Assembly (NCBI RefSeq): GCF_025141175.1
Contig: NZ_CP081155.1
Span: 2,509,001-2,573,000, forward strand
Direction: 5' to 3'
Length of the DNA stretch: 64,000 bases
Origin: Jannaschia sp. M317
GTDB lineage: Bacteria > Pseudomonadota > Alphaproteobacteria > Rhodobacterales > Rhodobacteraceae
In this document: positions 60,301 through 64,000 of the stretch, piece after piece
How positions within the stretch are numbered: the stretch's first letter is position 1
Layout: every line of letters begins with the position of its first letter
Position numbers and translations under genes: made by a program
The notes under the pieces: generated by a model
The model's database searches: none
Seen by the model: the letters and a program-made list of their open reading frames with translations, nothing else
Told to the model about the DNA's origin: nothing

Positions 60301-62289
60301 TCAGAACGCATAGGACGCAAGCGCGTGAAACAGGACGAGCAACGGCAGCGGCCAAAGCAGCAGGATGTGCGCCCAAGTCGGAACCCGGCGCGGCGGGTTG
60401 CGGGCGGTTCCGATCTGGCGCGCGCGCAGGGCATGATCCCCACCGGTCGCAAGCCCCGCCAAGGCACCGATCAGGATGGCCCCCAGAAACGTCAGCCCCA
60501 AAGCCAGGTTCCAACCGGATCCAAGCGCAAAACCGGTGTGCAACAGAAACCCGGCCAAGGCGACCAGCCCGATGCCGTTGTGCACCAACCGCCACCCATT
60601 GAACCCGCCAAGCCTGTCCAGCCAGCGTACCCGCTTGCGCAGACCCAGTGCAAAGGCGGCCAACGTCAGGCCGACCAGCAGAAACCCTGTCCATTGCTTG
60701 ACGATGTTGTCCCGCCACAGCCAATCCCGCAGGCTGTCGGGCGCGTAGCTGTCCGGAAACGGCACGGCCCCGACCACCAGGGGTACAGCCCCGATCAGCA
60801 TGGCCACCGACGACAGCCCCAGCACCGGTTTCCACAAGGGGATCGGTTCCGGCGCGCCACCCGCGTCGATCATCTCGGCCATCAGCGGCTGGCAGGTACC
60901 GCAGACGGTCCCTGCCCCGGTCGCCGCAGACAGATCCGGGACGGTCGCGGCACCCTGCGACATGGCACGGCGCAGCTGACCCGCAGTCACCCCCGTGCAA
61001 TTACAGACCGTCGCGCCATCGGCCATCACCTCTGCGCTGTGGTCGCTTTCCGGCCAGAGGTGACCGTTGGCGCGAAACCGGAAGACCATCCAGGGCTGCA
61101 CCGTCAGCCCGTGACCAACCGCGTCCTGCACCCGTCCGACATCGCGCCAGCCGCCGACTGCGATGGCGGCGACCAGACGCCCCCGCTCGATAAAGATGCG
61201 GCGGTAGGCACCGCCGCTTTGCCAGGCATGGGTGCGGACGTTTGCGCGGGCCTCCAGTTGTTCGACCGGTCCTGCGGAAAAAACCTCGGCCCCGATGACC
61301 TTCAGCTTTGTGGCGGGTGGGCGGGCATCGAACCGCGACGCGTGACCCGCGATCCGGTCGGCGGCGACCTCTGCCTGCAACAGGCCGGGACCGACCAGCC
61401 CGTAGAGCTGACCATCATGTTCGGCGCATTCGCCGACGGCCAGGATATCCGGGTCCGAGGTCTGCATGCGATCATCGACCGTGATGCCCCGACCAAAGGC
61501 CAGCCCGGCGTCGCGCGCCAGGTCCAGATTGGCGCGGATGCCGGTGCAGATCACGACCGTGTCGCAGGCGATCTCCGTCCCGTCGGACAGCGCGAGTCCT
61601 GCGACACGTTCCGTGCCGGTGATTTCCTTGACCGCGACCCCTGTGCGCACGACGACCCCCATGTCCGCGACCCGGTCCGCCAAAAGGGCACCGCCTGCGG
61701 CATCCAGCTGACGTGGCATCAACCGGCCCTCGTGTTCGACAATGGTGACCGCACAACCGCGCTGTGCCATGCCGCGCGCCGCCTCCAATCCCAGCAGCCC
61801 GCCACCGATCACCGCGACACGCCGCGCCGAAAACGACCGCGCCAGCAGGGCCGAGGCGTCATCGGCGCTGCGAAAGCGGAACACACCGTCGCGATGCCGT
61901 CCGGGGATGTTGGGTACAAAGGCGCGCGATCCGGTCGCCAGGACCAGCTTGCGATAGGGCCAGATCGCCCCTGCGGCTGTCACGACCTTGCGCGTGGTGC
62001 GGTCGATTCGCACAACGTGCTGCCCCAGGCAAAGCTGCGCGGCCTGCTCGGGCCTTGTTGGCCCCGGCAGGATGATGTCCCGAAACTGTGCCTCGCCCGC
62101 AAGCAGGGGCGTCAGTTGCACGCGATTGTAGGGATCGACCGTCTCATCCGTCAGCACGACCGATGCCAGGCCCGCGCGTGCCAGCACCTGCGCCGTGCGC
62201 ATTCCAACCGGGCCACCCCCGACGATCACGATCCCGTCGTGCGGGGCCGCCGTTCCGGGGTTGGATATGGAGTTGAACTCTGCGGACAC
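60301..62289 (-). CDS. Membrane flavoprotein with [2Fe-2S] BFD domain and C-terminal cytochrome b-like helices
   Basis: Product of 662 residues from GTG 62289, fixed by AAGGAG eight bases before. Three parts: (i) NirB-like FAD/NAD(P) reductase, about residues 15-340, with VIVGGGPVGMRTAQVL, KLVLATGSRAFVPNI, VAVIGGGLLGLEAARGM and ILAVGECAEHDGQLYGLV; (ii) a BFD-type [2Fe-2S] domain with C-N-C and CGTC (VCNCTGVTAGQLRRAM to GAGTVCGTCQPLM), near residue 430-475; (iii) a membrane part with about six helices and histidines (LVHNGIGLV, LLHTGFAL, WAHILLLW, LFHALASY) that could bind b haems. It probably passes electrons from NAD(P)H to membrane haems and on to the cytochromes encoded downstream. Confidence 0.88.
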   Translation of the reverse strand: MSAEFNSISNPGTAAPHDGIVIVGGGPVGMRTAQVLARAGLASVVLTDETVDPYNRVQLTPLLAGEAQFRDIILPGPTRPEQAAQLCLGQHVVRIDRTTRKVVTAAGAIWPYRKLVLATGSRAFVPNIPGRHRDGVFRFRSADDASALLARSFSARRVAVIGGGLLGLEAARGMAQRGCAVTIVEHEGRLMPRQLDAAGGALLADRVADMGVVVRTGVAVKEITGTERVAGLALSDGTEIACDTVVICTGIRANLDLARDAGLAFGRGITVDDRMQTSDPDILAVGECAEHDGQLYGLVGPGLLQAEVAADRIAGHASRFDARPPATKLKVIGAEVFSAGPVEQLEARANVRTHAWQSGGAYRRIFIERGRLVAAIAVGGWRDVGRVQDAVGHGLTVQPWMVFRFRANGHLWPESDHSAEVMADGATVCNCTGVTAGQLRRAMSQGAATVPDLSAATGAGTVCGTCQPLMAEMIDAGGAPEPIPLWKPVLGLSSVAMLIGAVPLVVGAVPFPDSYAPDSLRDWLWRDNIVKQWTGFLLVGLTLAAFALGLRKRVRWLDRLGGFNGWRLVHNGIGLVALAGFLLHTGFALGSGWNLALGLTFLGAILIGALAGLATGGDHALRARQIGTARNPPRRVPTWAHILLLWPLPLLVLFHALASYAF

Positions 62290-62726
62290 AGAAACGCTCC
62301 TTTCACGGGAAAACCCGATCCGATGAGCGTCTTTGCCCCTTGTCGATCCTAGCGACGCGACCACCATTGCTCGCGCTGCGCCCTCAGGATTGTGCAGGTG
62401 CAGAAACTGTCAAGGCAGATGCGGCAGGGGCCGCGAAATTGGCCTGTCTCGGCGGTTCATTGCGCCGGTGTCCTGCGCCGGATGCACAATGTCGCGGCTT
62501 GATTGCGCGATTGTTGACCGGTCTGGGCACATCCTTCAGGGCACGTGCAGGACCCGACGGAATGCCTCGATGACAAGAATCACGTCTCGTCGATCATGTC
62601 TGTGCGCCCCAGGTCCAAGATAATGCCGCGCACGCCCCCGACGCAGACGCAACCCGGGCCGCAACCGCTTGCACCGATGGCGTCGATGGCGTCTATTCTG
62701 GGCAAAACACACGAGGGAGTTCCAAA
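62290..62726. other. Divergent intergenic region, 437 bases
   Basis: This lies between the redox operon (leftward) and choX (rightward). It holds AAGGAG at 62297-62302 for the flavoprotein and a GGGAG before choX. A direct repeat TGCGCCGG lies at 62461-62468 and 62474-62481. I found no FNR/NnrR-type box that meets the consensus and no gene. Confidence 0.5.
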
Positions 62727-63647
62727 ATGATCCGTCTGACACTGACCGCGTCCGCGCTGGCCCTTTCCGCCGCAGCCGCACAGGCCGCCTGCGAAGAGGT
62801 CAACTTTGCCGATGTTGGCTGGACTGACATCACCGCAACCACAGCCGCGACCTCCGTTCTGCTGGAGGCGCTGGGCTATGAGACGGATGTCAAGGTGTTG
62901 TCCGTTCCGGTGACCTACACCTCGATGGCCGCAGGCGATATCGACGTGTTCCTGGGCAACTGGATGCCCACGATGGAAGGTGACATCGCCCCCTACCGTG
63001 AGGCCGGGACCGTGGACACGGTTCGCGCCAATCTCGAAGGGGCCAAGTATACGCTGGCCGTGAACGACGCCGCGCAAGCCCTTGGAATTGCGTCCTTCGG
63101 GGATATTGCAGCCTATGCCGATGCGCTGGACGGCAAGATCTTTGGCATCGAGCCGGGCAATGACGGCAACCGTCTGATCCAGTCGATGATCGACGCCGAC
63201 GCCTTTGGCCTGTCGGACTTCGAGGTGGTCGAATCCTCCGAACAGGGGATGCTGGCGCAGGTGGAACGTCTGACCCGGCGCGAAGAGCCGATCGTCTTTC
63301 TCGGCTGGGAACCCCACCCCATGAACGCCAACTTCGATCTTACCTATCTGGAAGGTGGCGACGATTTCTTCGGGCCGAACCTGGGTGGCGCGACCGTCTA
63401 CACCAACACCCGCGCCGGCTATGTCGCGGACTGCCCGAACGTTGGCAAACTGTTGGAAAATCTCAGCTTCACCTTGTCGATGGAGAATGAGATCATGGGC
63501 GCAATCCTCAACGACGGCGAAGACCCGGAGGATGCGGCAACGACCTGGCTGAAGGCGCACACCGACGTGCTGGACGGCTGGCTTGACGGTGTCACCACCC
63601 TGGACGGGGGCGATGCCCTCGCCGCCGTGACCGCCGCTCTTCAATAA
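62727..63647 (+). CDS. choX: Choline/betaine ABC transporter substrate-binding protein
   Basis: Product of 306 residues with a signal peptide (MIRLTLTASALALSAAAAQA). Ligand-box aromatic residues as in ChoX: VGWTDITATTAATS, LGNWMPTMEGD and FLGWEPHPMN; EEVNFADVGW follows the cleavage site. ChoX binds choline, and less tightly acetylcholine, for uptake by the permease ChoW and ATPase ChoV. ChoW begins 76 bases downstream. It may be osmotically or choline regulated, but no betI-type regulator is in the window. A sarcosine oxidase beta gene at the left edge fits catabolism of choline via betaine. Confidence 0.92.
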   Translation: MIRLTLTASALALSAAAAQAACEEVNFADVGWTDITATTAATSVLLEALGYETDVKVLSVPVTYTSMAAGDIDVFLGNWMPTMEGDIAPYREAGTVDTVRANLEGAKYTLAVNDAAQALGIASFGDIAAYADALDGKIFGIEPGNDGNRLIQSMIDADAFGLSDFEVVESSEQGMLAQVERLTRREEPIVFLGWEPHPMNANFDLTYLEGGDDFFGPNLGGATVYTNTRAGYVADCPNVGKLLENLSFTLSMENEIMGAILNDGEDPEDAATTWLKAHTDVLDGWLDGVTTLDGGDALAAVTAALQ

Positions 63648-63673
63648 TTACCCCATGAAATGACGGGACGCTG

Positions 63674-63690
63674 CCGGGCCGCTTGCCCGG
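63674..63690 (+). terminator. Intercistronic hairpin between choX and choW
   Basis: CCGGGC-CGCTT-GCCCGG, 6-bp stem, 26 bases after the choX stop and before choW. Same arrangement as the hairpins after phnD and the oligosaccharide binding protein. Confidence 0.6.
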
Positions 63691-63723
63691 TGGCGACCGT
63701 TTCCGACAGAACTGGCAGGCACG

Positions 63724-64000
63724 ATGGACTGGCTAACCGACAACAAGATCCCGGTGGGAAAGGTCGCGGCCAGCGTCTTCGACTGGCTGCAAGACAACTT
63801 CTACTGGGCGTTCGACGCCTTCGCCGTGGCGATGGAAGTTATGATCGACGCGATCCTCTGGGTGCTGCAAACACCGCATCCCTTGATCATCGTCGGCGTT
63901 TTCGTCGCCTTCACCTGGTATCTGCGACGCAGCTGGAAAACCTGCCTGTTCATCGCCCTCGGTTTTCTGTTCATCCTGAACCAAGGCTATTGGGAAGAGA
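63724..64000 (+). CDS. choW: Choline ABC transporter permease, N-terminus (cut by window edge)
   Basis: Starts at ATG 63724 (MDWLTDNKIPVGKVAASVFD) and stays open to the window end, 92 codons. Hydrophobic segments AFDAFAVAMEVMIDAILWVLQ and LIIVGVFVAFTWYLRRSWKT are as expected for the first part of ProW/ChoW-type permeases. It follows choX and its hairpin. Confidence 0.88.
   Translation, partial: MDWLTDNKIPVGKVAASVFDWLQDNFYWAFDAFAVAMEVMIDAILWVLQTPHPLIIVGVFVAFTWYLRRSWKTCLFIALGFLFILNQGYWEE

Noticed and set aside
60277..62352. A 691-codon open frame on the + strand
   Set aside because: Antisense of the membrane flavoprotein, whose FAD, Fe-S and helix motifs are clear. The frame is rich in Arg, Pro and Gln as shadows are.
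62499..62512. Possible FNR/NnrR box (TTGAT...) before the redox operon
   Set aside because: Only the left half matches TTGAT-N4-ATCAA; the right half is CGATT.
1..64000. CRISPR arrays, rRNA, tRNA genes, insertion sequences
   Set aside because: No regularly spaced repeats, cloverleaf-forming segments, rRNA-like sequence or transposase frames were seen when reading the gaps.

Overview
The window is high-GC, densely packed alphaproteobacterial chromosome, most likely a marine Rhodobacteraceae (Roseobacter-group) bacterium. The evidence is the gene content: heterotetrameric sarcosine oxidase beta subunit, CcmI, the alphaproteobacterial C-P lyase gene order with a DUF1045 protein in place of PhnP, a hexapeptide-fold phosphonate protein, choXW choline uptake, and many ABC importers in short operons with ATGA overlaps. 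This is inferred from content; no rRNA or tRNA gene was seen to anchor taxonomy.

Layout. (1) 1-5105: housekeeping and mixed genes (soxB fragment, ccmI-ruvX-DUF1289, a TauE/SafE permease, dusA). (2) 5576-14827: an oligosaccharide (probably uronate-containing) locus. A leftward operon encodes a long family-5 solute-binding protein, two permeases, a fused double ATPase and a DUF2264 protein; a GH88 unsaturated glycuronyl hydrolase diverges from it. A strong inverted repeat lies between them. (3) 15608-34656: a phosphonate regulon. It has phnCDE1E2-SDR-hexapeptide protein, phnF divergent from phnGHI-HAD-phnJKLN, a DUF1045 2H phosphoesterase, phnM, and then a second cassette phnDCE-small ORF-phnM2-MFS. 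(4) 34853-56942: a nitrogen-scavenging island. It has an HpxW-like oxamate amidohydrolase, an HpxZ/AtzH-like protein, two amidases, a three-gene nitrile-hydratase-type enzyme with a split beta subunit, a RidA-like protein and allophanate hydrolase (AtzF). Two ABC importers (Dpp-type and BMP-type) flank a LysR regulator, and formamidase, biuret hydrolase, a second cysteine hydrolase and a cupin follow. (5) 57248-62289: a leftward redox operon: a membrane flavoprotein with a [2Fe-2S] domain, an 11-haem cytochrome, a DUF3365 monohaem protein, a small cytochrome c and a globin. (6) 62727-64000: choX and the start of choW.

How the genes work together. Region 3 is a complete C-P lyase pathway (PhnGHIJKL, PhnM, 2H phosphoesterase, PhnN) fed by two transporters. 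In region 4, biuret to allophanate (BiuH) to ammonia and CO2 (AtzF) is a coherent route; formamidase, nitrile hydratase, amidases and the oxamate hydrolase would feed the same ammonia pool from nitriles and amides. Region 5 looks like an electron-transfer chain ending in a globin, possibly for nitric oxide or another nitrogen oxide. It has no named counterpart that I recognise.

No CRISPR array, insertion sequence, rRNA or tRNA was found. The most interesting candidates are the redox-globin operon, the split nitrile hydratase inside the nitrogen island, and the second phosphonate cassette with a divergent PhnM.
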